DNA of 64,000 bases, taken from assembly GCF_002799155.1 (NCBI RefSeq), contig NZ_NERD01000002.1:868001-932000 (forward strand). The letters run 5' to 3'. The notes below the pieces were generated by a model, which made no database searches, was not told the origin of the DNA, and saw nothing but the letters and a program-made list of their open reading frames with translations. Of the stretch, positions 7,514 through 14,576 are shown piece by piece. Source of the stretch: Stenotrophomonas maltophilia (GTDB lineage: Bacteria; Pseudomonadota; Gammaproteobacteria; Xanthomonadales; Xanthomonadaceae). Position 1 is the stretch's first letter, and the number at the start of each line of letters is the position of its first letter. Position numbers and translations under genes: made by a program.

Positions 7514-9724
7514 TCAGAAGAACGCGCGGATGCCGAATGCGACACCGCGGCCCGGCAGCGGCGAGTAGTCGCGCAGCAGCGAGGTATGCGGGCGCACTTC
7601 GCGGTTGGTCAGGTTGCTGCCATCCAGGAACACCTCGTAGCTGTTGCTCGCGTTGCGATCCCAGCGGTAGGCCAGATGCGCGTCGACCAGGGTGTAGCCA
7701 TCGCTCGGGGCTTCGTTCTGGGCGACATCCTTCTGGCGGCTGTAACGCACCGCACCGACCGAGGCGCGCCAGCCATCCTTCGACCAGCGCAGGTCGGCAC
7801 CGACACGGGCCGGAGCGATGCGCGGCAGGTAGCCGGTGTTGGCCAGCTCCACCGTGTAGTTGTGGTTGTGGTCGCCATGCGGCACGGCAATGTCCAGGTC
7901 GCGGCTGCCGCTGCCATCCAGCTTGGCCTTCACGTAGTCGCCGAACAGGCGCAGATCCCAGTCACCGGCGCCACCCTCGAACAGGTGCACCAGTGCTTCA
8001 GCCTCGGCACCGCGGAACACCGCGTCCTGCTGGGTCCAGGCGCGGACCGGCAGGCCCTCGGTGACGCCGGTGTCGGCGAGGTAGATGAAGTCCTTGAACT
8101 TGGTCTGGTAGATCGACGCGGAGAAGTCCAGGCGCTCGCTGTGGGTGTGGATACCCAGTTCCACGCGCTGGCCGCGCTCGGTCTTCAGGTTGGTGTCGCC
8201 GATTTCCAACGAGCGGGTGGCGATGTGCGCGCCAGCGGCGTACAGCTCTTCGTTGGTCGGTGCACGCTCGGAGCTGTCCACGCCGATGCGCAGGTCAACG
8301 GCATCGTTGAGCTTCCAGATGCCGGCGGCAGACAGATTGGTGGCGCCGAACGTGCGGCGGCGGTAGTCGCCGGTCGGGTCCAGCTTGACCTGGTCGTGGC
8401 GGCCGCCGAGTTCCAGCTTGAACGGGCCGAACTGCTTTTCCTGCAGCACGAACAGGCCGATGTTCTTCGTGCCGGTATCCGGTACGAACGCCTCTTCGCC
8501 CTTGGCACCGAAATCGCTGTTGCCGAACTGCAGGCCGAAGGCACCGTCCCAGCCGCCGATCTGCTGCTGCACGGCTTCCAGGCGCGCTTCGATGCCGCGG
8601 TTGGTGAAGCGGGTGGACGGCGTGCCGGCCTCCAGCTCCACGTGCTCGTAGTCGGTGTAGGCCACGCGTGCGTTGATGTTCTTCAGGAACGAGACCGGGT
8701 TGTAGATGCCGGCCTTGGTCTCGAAGCGGTTCTGCACCATGTCGATGCGCACGTCATGCTCGTCGCCGCCTTCCTCTTCATCGCCATGGTCGTGATCGTG
8801 GTCATGGCCATGATCATCACCGTCGGCGTGCACGTGTGCACCATTGGGAATGCCGTAGTTGGTGCGGTAGGTGCTGGCCGACACACCGAAGTAGCCGCCT
8901 TCGCCCAGCCACGTTGCGCCGACGCCGCCGGCGCGGGTGCGGATCGAGCTGTTGTCCAGACGGCCCCGGCGCGGTTCTTCGCCCTCAGCCGCATCGTGAT
9001 CATGGTCGTGATCGTGCTCATGATGATCTTCAAGGCTGTCGATCACCGCGTACCCGGGAATGCGGTAGTCGTCGCCGTTGCGGACCAGGCCATCCACATG
9101 CAGCACGACATTGCCACTGACGCCGTCGAGGCGGAACATGCCGCTGCGCTCATTGTTCACCGAATTGCCGCGCAGCTCGGCGCGGCCGCTGAGTGGGCGC
9201 TCCGGCAGCTCGCGCGCGATGCGGCCATCGACCACGTTGACCGCACCACCAATGGCGCCGCTGCCGAACAGCAGCGTGGCCGGACCCTTCAGCACTTCGA
9301 TCTGGTCGGCCAGGAACGGCTCGATGCTGGTGGCGTGGTCGGCGCTGACCGTGGAGGCGTCCATGTTGCCCATGCCGTTGGACAGCACGGCCACGCGCGG
9401 GCCTTCCTGGCCGCGGATGATCGGGCGGCCGACGCCGGGGCCGAAGAAGGTGCTCTGCACGCCGGGCAGCTTGGCCACGGTATCGCCGAGGGTGCCGGCC
9501 TTCTGCTCGTCCAGGCGCTCACCGGCCAGCACGTCCACCGGGCGCGCCAGCGATTCGGCATCGCCCTGCAGCGGCGATGCGGTGACCTGCACCGACGACA
9601 GCTCGGTCAGGTGGCGGTCACGATGGGAGGTGTCCTGGCCGGCTGCAAGGGCGACGGATGGCAGCAGGGTGGCCAGGGCCAGTGCCAGGGAATGCGGCTT
9701 GAGCCGTGGGGTGTGGGCGGGCAT
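7514..9724 (-). CDS. TonB-dependent receptor, ZnuD-like (zinc uptake)
   Basis: A 736-residue outer-membrane receptor: signal peptide ending ALAAGQ, plug domain with LSSVQVTASP (TonB box region) and GRPIIRGQEGPRVAVL, then a 22-strand barrel ending in a C-terminal Phe. Two striking His/Asp-rich loops (HHEHDHDHDHD and HGHDHDHDHGDEEEGGDEHD, near residues 235-255 and 305-325) suggest metal capture at the cell surface, as in ZnuD. AAGGA precedes the ATG. A 15-bp match to the Zur operator overlaps its promoter region at 9737-9751. Import of zinc, TonB powered, is the best prediction; copper or nickel cannot be excluded from sequence. Confidence 0.85.
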   Translation of the reverse strand: MPAHTPRLKPHSLALALATLLPSVALAAGQDTSHRDRHLTELSSVQVTASPLQGDAESLARPVDVLAGERLDEQKAGTLGDTVAKLPGVQSTFFGPGVGRPIIRGQEGPRVAVLSNGMGNMDASTVSADHATSIEPFLADQIEVLKGPATLLFGSGAIGGAVNVVDGRIARELPERPLSGRAELRGNSVNNERSGMFRLDGVSGNVVLHVDGLVRNGDDYRIPGYAVIDSLEDHHEHDHDHDHDAAEGEEPRRGRLDNSSIRTRAGGVGATWLGEGGYFGVSASTYRTNYGIPNGAHVHADGDDHGHDHDHDHGDEEEGGDEHDVRIDMVQNRFETKAGIYNPVSFLKNINARVAYTDYEHVELEAGTPSTRFTNRGIEARLEAVQQQIGGWDGAFGLQFGNSDFGAKGEEAFVPDTGTKNIGLFVLQEKQFGPFKLELGGRHDQVKLDPTGDYRRRTFGATNLSAAGIWKLNDAVDLRIGVDSSERAPTNEELYAAGAHIATRSLEIGDTNLKTERGQRVELGIHTHSERLDFSASIYQTKFKDFIYLADTGVTEGLPVRAWTQQDAVFRGAEAEALVHLFEGGAGDWDLRLFGDYVKAKLDGSGSRDLDIAVPHGDHNHNYTVELANTGYLPRIAPARVGADLRWSKDGWRASVGAVRYSRQKDVAQNEAPSDGYTLVDAHLAYRWDRNASNSYEVFLDGSNLTNREVRPHTSLLRDYSPLPGRGVAFGIRAFF

Positions 9725-9736
9725 GGACGGGTCCTT

Positions 9737-9751
9737 TGTTACAATGTATCA
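9737..9751 (-). promoter_or_regulatory. candidate Zur box of the TonB receptor
   Basis: TGTTACAATGTATCA agrees with the gammaproteobacterial Zur core TGTTATAWTATAACA at 12 of 15 positions and sits in a 17-bp near-palindrome (9736-9752). It is 13 bases upstream of the receptor start, where repressor binding would block transcription. Confidence 0.65.
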
Positions 9752-9816
9752 ATCACGGGGCGCACGAATCCCGTCGATGGGACAGGGGGAGGGAAACCGT
9801 GCGGGTCGGAGAGGGA

Positions 9817-9831
9817 TGTTATATTATTCCA
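9817..9831 (+). promoter_or_regulatory. candidate Zur box of the merC-like gene
   Basis: TGTTATATTATTCCA agrees with the Zur core TGTTATAWTATAACA at 13 of 15 positions; the left half is perfect. It includes TATATT, a plausible -10 box, 29 bases before the ATG of the MerC-family gene. Confidence 0.6.
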
Positions 9832-9859
9832 TAACGATTCGCCGACCCTGCTGGAAGTC

Positions 9860-10273
9860 ATGTCCCTGTCCTCACGCCTGCGCCACCTGCTCGACCGTTT
9901 CGGTGCCACTGGTTCGATGCTGTGCGCCGTGCATTGCGCGGTGATCCCCGTGCTGCTGGCGGCGGCGCCGTCGCTGGGGCTGTCGTTCTGGCTGAGCGAT
10001 GGCGTGGAACAGGCGCTGGTGGTGTTCGTGACCCTGCTTGGGCTGTTCAGCCTGGTCTGGGGCTACCGCCGTCACGGTGCGCTGCGCGCGCTGGGCTTCC
10101 TGATCCCCGGCCTGGTCGCGTTGTGGGCCGGTGTGCTGTACGACCCGCTGCATCACAACGCGGTGCCCCATGCGGTGGTGATGACCATCGGTGGCCTGCT
10201 GGTGGGCGTTGCCCATCTGGTCAACCTGCGCCTCAACCACGGCCACGTGCACGACGCCAGCTGCGCGCACTAG
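9860..10273 (+). CDS. MerC-domain membrane protein, predicted Zur regulon
   Basis: A 137-residue inner-membrane protein with four hydrophobic segments. The first carries the MerC-type Cys pair (MLCAVHCAVIPVLLAAAP, residues 20-37). The C-terminus is His-rich (NHGHVHDASCAH) and LHHNAVPHAV lies between helices 3 and 4. MerC proteins move mercuric ion, but chromosomal members without a mer operon are uncharacterised. Divergence from a zinc receptor, 135 bases apart, and its own Zur box suggest a role in zinc handling. The ATG at 9860 has a poorly spaced GGAAG. Transport direction and substrate are unknown. Confidence 0.78.
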   Translation: MSLSSRLRHLLDRFGATGSMLCAVHCAVIPVLLAAAPSLGLSFWLSDGVEQALVVFVTLLGLFSLVWGYRRHGALRALGFLIPGLVALWAGVLYDPLHHNAVPHAVVMTIGGLLVGVAHLVNLRLNHGHVHDASCAH

Positions 10274-10284
10274 GTGCGCCGTGA

Positions 10285-10290
10285 TAGGAT
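10285..10290 (+). promoter_or_regulatory. candidate -10 box before THX gene
   Basis: TAGGAT follows the merC-like stop codon and would give the THX gene a leader of about 85 bases. No clear -35 is seen. The GC-rich leader (CGGGGGCGCC, GGCGGCCCC) can fold. Confidence 0.25.
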
Positions 10291-10383
10291 TTCCGATCGT
10301 GCGCGGGGGCGCCCAGCAAGGCGGCCCCGCCGAACCCGTGTCAGTACGGGGTAACCAGATTTCACACTTGAGGAGTTGAAGAC

Positions 10384-10563
10384 ATGGGTAAGGGTGACCG
10401 CAAGACCGCCAAGGGCAAGCGCTACAACGCCAGCTACGGCAACGCCCGTTCGCACACCGTGAGCAAGGTCGCCGTAGGCGCCGCCGCCCCGGTTGCCAAG
10501 AAGACCGTGGCCAAGGCTCCGGCGAAGAAGGCTGTGGCGAAGAAGACCGTCGCCAAGGCCTGA
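10384..10563 (+). CDS. 30S ribosomal protein THX-like small basic protein
   Basis: A 59-residue protein. The N-terminus MGKGDRKTAKGKRYNASYGN matches the signature of Thx, a small peptide that sits in the head of the 30S subunit in Thermus (MGKGDRRTRRGK-type). The second half is an extra Ala/Lys/Val tail with repeated KKxVAK units, like a histone-H1-type tail, that Thermus Thx lacks. GAGGAG precedes the ATG with good spacing and a strong terminator follows, so it is a separate, probably highly expressed gene. Ribosome association is inferred from the N-terminus; the tail may bind RNA or DNA. Confidence 0.82.
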   Translation: MGKGDRKTAKGKRYNASYGNARSHTVSKVAVGAAAPVAKKTVAKAPAKKAVAKKTVAKA

Positions 10564-10587
10564 TCGGGCTGACCGACCGGTCCAAAG

Positions 10588-10617
10588 AAAACGCGGCGCC
10601 TGGCGCCGCGTTTTTTT
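10588..10617 (+). terminator. rho-independent terminator of THX gene
   Basis: ACGCGGCGCC and its exact complement form a 10-bp GC stem, followed by seven T. It begins 27 bases after the stop codon. Confidence 0.92.
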
Positions 10618-10662
10618 ATGCCTGTTCGGCGAGCCGAGCGTGGGCCCGGCTCTACAAACGGA

Positions 10663-11913
10663 TCAGCGCAGCGTCTTCTTCAGCGTCTCCGCATTGCCGT
10701 CGTTCGGCGCGGCCGGCACCTGCAGCAGGTGGGCCAGCAGCGGGTAGACGTCGACATTGTCGAAGCCGTCGATCACCAGGCCCTGGCGGAACGACGGGCC
10801 GCTGGCCACGAATACTGCGCGCATCGACGGCAGGGCATTGTCATAACCGTGCGAGCCGCGGTCCTGATGGATGCGCTTGGCAAGCTTCTGCTGGTGCAGT
10901 GCGTCCCAGCCTTCATCCATGTTGCAGATGATGGCCGGAATGCGCGGATGGGTGCCGTAGTGCAAGCGAGCCGGCAGGTTTTCCTTCTTCCAGCACTCGT
11001 AGTGCGCGTGGCGGCCGAGCAGGGCACGTTCAGCCTCCGCCTCACGACCGGGCACTGGCGCGAAGCCCACCGACTGGCCTTGGCTGACAGTGCGCGCGAT
11101 GGCCGGATCGACCATCGATTCGATGGAAATCACCTGGTTTTCAGGCACCGATGCCATGCCATGGTCGGAGACCACGATCACGTTGGTGGTGGCGGCCAGG
11201 CCGCGTTGCTGCAGCCCATCGAGCACCTGGCCGACGATAAGATCGGCGCGTGCGATCGCGTCGGCGTACTGCTTCGACTCGGGGCCATGGTTGTGCCCCG
11301 CCTTGTCCACGTGCTCCATGTACAGCGTGGTCAGGCGGGGGGCGTCGGCGTCGGTCTGTGCAAGCCAGTCCAGCACGATGCCCGCGCGTTGTTCCAGCGG
11401 TTCCTTGCCGTCGTAAACGCGCCACTGGCTCGGGCGCACGCCGCGGATTTCCGATTCGCTGCCCGGCCACGACGTAGTGGCGGTGCGCACCCCCGCGTTT
11501 TCCGCGCCGACCCAGATGGGTTCGCCGCCCCACCAGCGGCTGTCGGTCACCGCCTCACGGTTGCTCAGTTCGAACCGGCCGAGGGCGGCGTCGTCCATGC
11601 TGTTATTGACGATGCCGTGGTGGTCCGGACGCAGGCCGGTCACGATCGTGTAGTGGTTGGGGAAGGTCAGGGAAGGATAGGACGGCGTCATCCAGCGGGC
11701 GCGCACGCCACCGTCGATCATCCGCTGCAGGTTCGGGGTCAGCCCACGGTCCAGCGCATCGGCGCGCAGGCCGTCGATGGAGATCAGCAGCAACTTCGGT
11801 GGTGCAGCCGCAGCGACGGACGTGGGAACGGAGGCGGTAGGGGCGGGCGCAGTGGTGCAGGCAGCCAATGGCAGCAGCAGCGCCAGCGCGCAGGTCAGGC
11901 GTACGGAAGTCAT
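10663..11913 (-). CDS. nucleotide pyrophosphatase/phosphodiesterase-type lipoprotein
   Basis: A 416-residue alkaline-phosphatase-superfamily hydrolase of the ENPP type. The N-terminus is a lipoprotein signal with lipobox LAAC (Cys19). Metal ligands: LLLISIDGLRADAL (Asp), the nucleophile region TPSYPSLTFPNHYTIVTG (Thr of SLTFPN), HVDKAGHNHGP, and VVSDHGMASV (Asp-His). This family hydrolyses phosphodiester or pyrophosphate bonds of nucleotides outside the cytoplasm. It is monocistronic, converging on the THX terminator. The substrate cannot be assigned; the true start is the ATG before the signal peptide. Confidence 0.87.
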   Translation of the reverse strand: MTSVRLTCALALLLPLAACTTAPAPTASVPTSVAAAAPPKLLLISIDGLRADALDRGLTPNLQRMIDGGVRARWMTPSYPSLTFPNHYTIVTGLRPDHHGIVNNSMDDAALGRFELSNREAVTDSRWWGGEPIWVGAENAGVRTATTSWPGSESEIRGVRPSQWRVYDGKEPLEQRAGIVLDWLAQTDADAPRLTTLYMEHVDKAGHNHGPESKQYADAIARADLIVGQVLDGLQQRGLAATTNVIVVSDHGMASVPENQVISIESMVDPAIARTVSQGQSVGFAPVPGREAEAERALLGRHAHYECWKKENLPARLHYGTHPRIPAIICNMDEGWDALHQQKLAKRIHQDRGSHGYDNALPSMRAVFVASGPSFRQGLVIDGFDNVDVYPLLAHLLQVPAAPNDGNAETLKKTLR

Positions 11914-12059
11914 CTGCTTATGATAATCCGCTGCAATGACCAAGCCGAGACACTTTGCGCCGAAGGGCGCAGCGTGTCCGCGCGTTTTTCCTGATCCCCG
12001 CGCCTGTCCGCGCGCGCCCTTCATCAAGAAGGGGCTTTTCCCCGGACATGTTCCTGATG

Positions 12060-12087
12060 CTTCCATCCACGCATGGCGTGGACCCAC
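12060..12087. repeat. degenerate SMAG-type palindrome
   Basis: CCATCCACGCATGGCGTGGA is the reverse orientation of the GTAG repeat seen elsewhere, with changes in the flank. It occupies the 262-bp gap between the phosphodiesterase gene and ogt; the rest of that gap shows nothing else recognisable. Confidence 0.6.
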
Positions 12088-12175
12088 CACGCCATCCCAC
12101 GGAATGCTGCTGTTGTTTCGGCTGTTGTCGTTGCCGTTGCCCCTGCGGGTGCCGGGCGCCGCCCGGCCGGCCCTC

Positions 12176-12667
12176 TCAGGCGAACAGCGGGGCCTGGCGT
12201 TGTTCCAGCCGCAGCAGCGCAGCCTTGGTTTCCAGGCCGCCACCGAAGCCGGTCAGCGCGCCGTTGCTGCCGATCACGCGATGGCAGGGCAGGATGATCG
12301 GCAACGGATTGCGGCCGTTGGCTGCACCTACCGCGCGGGTTGCACTGGGTTGCCCCAGGTGCTGGGCCAGCTGCAGGTAGCTCCAGGTCTGGCCGAACGG
12401 AATCAGCGCCAGCGCCTGCCAGACGCGCAGCTGGAATGGCGTGCCACGGGGGGCCAGCTCCAATTCAAAGTGGCTGCGCTCACCGTGCAGGAACTGCAGC
12501 AGCTGTTCGCGCGCCTGCGGCAATGCATCCGGTGCGTAGTGCCAGCCATCGCGCCCGCGCGCGGGGTGGCGGTTCTCGGGGAACAGCACATGCGAAAGAC
12601 CATGCTCGTCACCGGCGATGGTCAATACGCCGATCGGGCTGTCGAAACGATCGAACAACAGGGTCAT
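12176..12667 (-). CDS. ogt: methylated-DNA-protein cysteine methyltransferase
   Basis: A 163-residue suicide repair protein that takes the methyl group from O6-methylguanine onto its own cysteine. The active site is intact as LPCHRVIGSNGALTGFGGGL, and the helix-turn-helix region is PFGQTWSYLQLAQHLG. It overlaps the upstream ada-alkA fusion by ATGA, so the two are translated together and likely share alkylation control. Confidence 0.95.
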   Translation of the reverse strand: MTLLFDRFDSPIGVLTIAGDEHGLSHVLFPENRHPARGRDGWHYAPDALPQAREQLLQFLHGERSHFELELAPRGTPFQLRVWQALALIPFGQTWSYLQLAQHLGQPSATRAVGAANGRNPLPIILPCHRVIGSNGALTGFGGGLETKAALLRLEQRQAPLFA

Positions 12668-14142
12668 GTCGGTTCTCCAACGAAAGTGCCGGACAGGTGC
12701 CACAGGTGCAGCACGGCATAGGCGCGCCACGGGCGCCACGGTTGCGAGCGCGCTTCGGTTGCACGTTCGCTCAGGCGCTGGCCCTGCGCGTGGCCGAGGA
12801 CTTGCTGCAGCACAAGATCGCCGGCCGGGAAGGCGTCGGGCTGGCCGAGTCCGCGCAGGGCGATGTACTGCGCGGTCCATGGGCCGATGCCGGGCAGTGC
12901 AACGCAGCGGACAACAAATTCTTCCAGCGCCTGGCCGGGCCCGAAGTCGAGCTGGCCGTTGGCGCAGGCGGTGGCCAATGCACGCACGGTGGCGGCGCGG
13001 CTGCGCGGCAGGCCGATCGATTCCAGGGGCGCCTCGGCCAATACCTCGGGTGCCGGGAACTGGCGATCGAAGTCGGACGGCATGCCCGGCAGGTGCGCGC
13101 CATAGGCATCGACCAGCCGCCGCGCGAAGGTGGTGGCTGCGGCAACTGTGACCTGCTGGCCGAGCACGGCGCGCACGCCGACCTCGAAGCCATCCCAGCC
13201 ACCGGGCACGCGCAGCCCCGGGCGCTCGGCGATGCCACGCGCGAGCAATGGTTCTTCATGCAGCGCGGCGTGGACCTGCTGCAGGTCGGCATCCAGATCG
13301 AATACGCGACGCACGCGGCGCACGATGTCCGGGATCAGGCGCGGATCCACCGCGCCCAGCTGCAGGCGAAGCTCCGGTCGCTTCGGGTCCGCAGTGACGC
13401 GCAGCAGGGTGGGGCGCTCCGGCGTACCGAGCACGCGCTGGTAGCTGTCCTCGCCGATCAGTTCGATGCCGGGCAGGCTGCGCTTGCGCAGGAAAGCCAG
13501 CATGCGCGGGAAGTCCAGCGGTGGCCGGTAGCCCAGGCGCAGCACCAGGCCGCCATCGTCGGCGGCCAGCGGTTGATGCTGGCGGCGCAGTGCGGTGGGC
13601 GCCATGCCGCAGCCCTGCAGGAACGCGGTATTGAAACGGCGCAGGCTGTTGTAGCCGGCGGCCAGTGCGACGTCGGTCACCGCGAGGGTGGTTTCAGTCA
13701 GCAGCTGCTTGGCCAGCAGCAGGCGATGGGTGGCATGGATCTGCCCGGGCGTCGCGCCCAGGTGTTCGACGAACAGGCGCTGCAATTGGCGCGCGCTGAG
13801 GCCGAGCTTCGTTGCAAGATCGGCCACCGGTTGCTCCTGCAGGAAGCCGCCATGGATCAGGGCCAGGGCGCGCTGCACGGTCTGCCCGGCCAATGCCTGC
13901 TGGGCCTGCGGTGCCAGTTCGGGACGGCAGCGCAGGCACGGGCGGTAGCCGGCGGCGGCGGCGGCGGCGGCGGTCGGGTAATAGGTGATGTTGCGCGGCT
14001 TCGGCGGGGGCGCCGGGCAGACCGGGCGGCAATAGATGCCGGTGCTGCGCACGGCGGTGAAGAACACGCCGTCGAAGCGTGCGTCGCGGGCCAGGCGGGC
14101 GCGGTCACAGGCGGCGGTGTCGAGGGCGAGGGCGGTGTCCAT
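12664..14142 (-). CDS. Ada N-terminal/AraC regulator fused to AlkA glycosylase
   Basis: A 492-residue three-part repair protein. Residues 1-80 are the Ada metal-binding domain with Cys38, Cys42, Cys69 and Cys72, at the same numbers as E. coli Ada; Cys38 should accept methyl from phosphotriesters. An AraC-type DNA-binding domain follows (about 85-185, LSARQLQRLFVEHLGATPGQ). The C-terminal half is AlkA: helix-hairpin-helix LPGIGPWTAQYIALRGLG with the catalytic Asp in FPAGDLVLQ, which excises 3-methyladenine. So sensing and base excision are in one chain, with Ogt supplied by the next gene. A (GGC)n tract encodes seven Ala at residues 58-64. Ada's own O6 methyltransferase domain is absent. Confidence 0.93.
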   Translation of the reverse strand: MDTALALDTAACDRARLARDARFDGVFFTAVRSTGIYCRPVCPAPPPKPRNITYYPTAAAAAAAGYRPCLRCRPELAPQAQQALAGQTVQRALALIHGGFLQEQPVADLATKLGLSARQLQRLFVEHLGATPGQIHATHRLLLAKQLLTETTLAVTDVALAAGYNSLRRFNTAFLQGCGMAPTALRRQHQPLAADDGGLVLRLGYRPPLDFPRMLAFLRKRSLPGIELIGEDSYQRVLGTPERPTLLRVTADPKRPELRLQLGAVDPRLIPDIVRRVRRVFDLDADLQQVHAALHEEPLLARGIAERPGLRVPGGWDGFEVGVRAVLGQQVTVAAATTFARRLVDAYGAHLPGMPSDFDRQFPAPEVLAEAPLESIGLPRSRAATVRALATACANGQLDFGPGQALEEFVVRCVALPGIGPWTAQYIALRGLGQPDAFPAGDLVLQQVLGHAQGQRLSERATEARSQPWRPWRAYAVLHLWHLSGTFVGEPT

Positions 14143-14212
14143 GGCGCCAGTCTAGGCGGGTGCGGGTGGCAATACTCGCCACATTCGGACATGGATGCTG
14201 GAGAGGGTACTG

Positions 14213-14231
14213 GCAGGGCTTGCAGCCCTGC
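14213..14231. repeat. short palindrome GCAGGGC-TTGCA-GCCCTGC
   Basis: A 7-bp-arm hairpin in the 434-bp non-coding gap 14143-14576, next to the repeated phrase AACGTCAACGTCACCGTCAACGTC. It resembles the small palindromes of this genome but I see no second copy in the window. Confidence 0.6.
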
Positions 14232-14302
14232 ACCCGCAACGTCAACGTCACCGTCAACGTCTCAATCAAAAGCTGGCAGTCCGTGGGATAGCGGGGCGGT
14301 GT

Positions 14303-14380
14303 GGGCTGGCAGGACACGCCGTAAACCCGTCCATGGGGGCTCGATGGCGCCATCCATGGCGCCAACGGTCCTGCCAGCCC
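14303..14380. repeat. covarying-arm element, copy 1
   Basis: Outer arms GGGCTGGCAGGA (14303-14314) and TCCTGCCAGCCC (14369-14380) are exact complements. They enclose a core containing ACACGCCGTAAACCC, GGGGGCTCGATGGCGCCATC and CATGGCGCCAACGG, which is nearly identical at 58450-58557. The outer arms of that copy have another sequence but also pair. Confidence 0.88.
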
Positions 14381-14421
14381 CCATCGCCCCACCTCTGACA
14401 GTTGGTCGCTGCAGTTGGTGG

Positions 14422-14478
14422 GTGCCGACCGTTGGTCGGCACGCTTTGGTGCTGGTGGGTGTCGACCTTGGTCGACAC
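14422..14478. repeat. two tandem REP-like hairpins
   Basis: GTGCCGACC-gtt-GGTCGGCAC (14422-14442) and GTGTCGACC-tt-GGTCGACAC (14459-14478), each preceded by GGTGG. They are typical Stenotrophomonas intergenic palindromes with a changed stem sequence. Confidence 0.8.
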
Positions 14479-14537
14479 GCTTCCCCAAGGGTCAGAAGGG
14501 GTTCAGTGCCACGCGCTGAATGCGCGGCCTGGACGGG

Positions 14538-14543
14538 TAGACT
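14538..14543 (+). promoter_or_regulatory. candidate -10 box TAGACT
   Basis: TAGACT lies 34 bases before the ATG of the ClpP-like lipoprotein. See the same hexamer at 59, 15763 and 25665. Confidence 0.4.
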
Positions 14544-14576
14544 GTGGGCCTTGCTCCCTTCAATCCCGGTTGCCCG

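Noticed and set aside
7586..9740. A long plus-strand open frame opposite the TonB receptor
   Set aside because: It is a GC-rich antisense shadow: the His-rich repeats and barrel motifs read only on the minus strand, and its translation has no family features. Only its end overlaps the real MerC-family gene.
13950..13975. (GGC)n trinucleotide run in ada-alkA
   Set aside because: It encodes seven Ala in the loop before GYRPC and stays in frame; E. coli Ada also has a helical Ala-rich stretch there. Slippage is possible but not shown.
14408..14480. CRISPR-like repeated phrases (GGTGGGTGCCGACC, GGTGGGTGTCGACC)
   Set aside because: Only two units, each internally palindromic, no constant spacer and no cas genes; they are REP-type hairpins.
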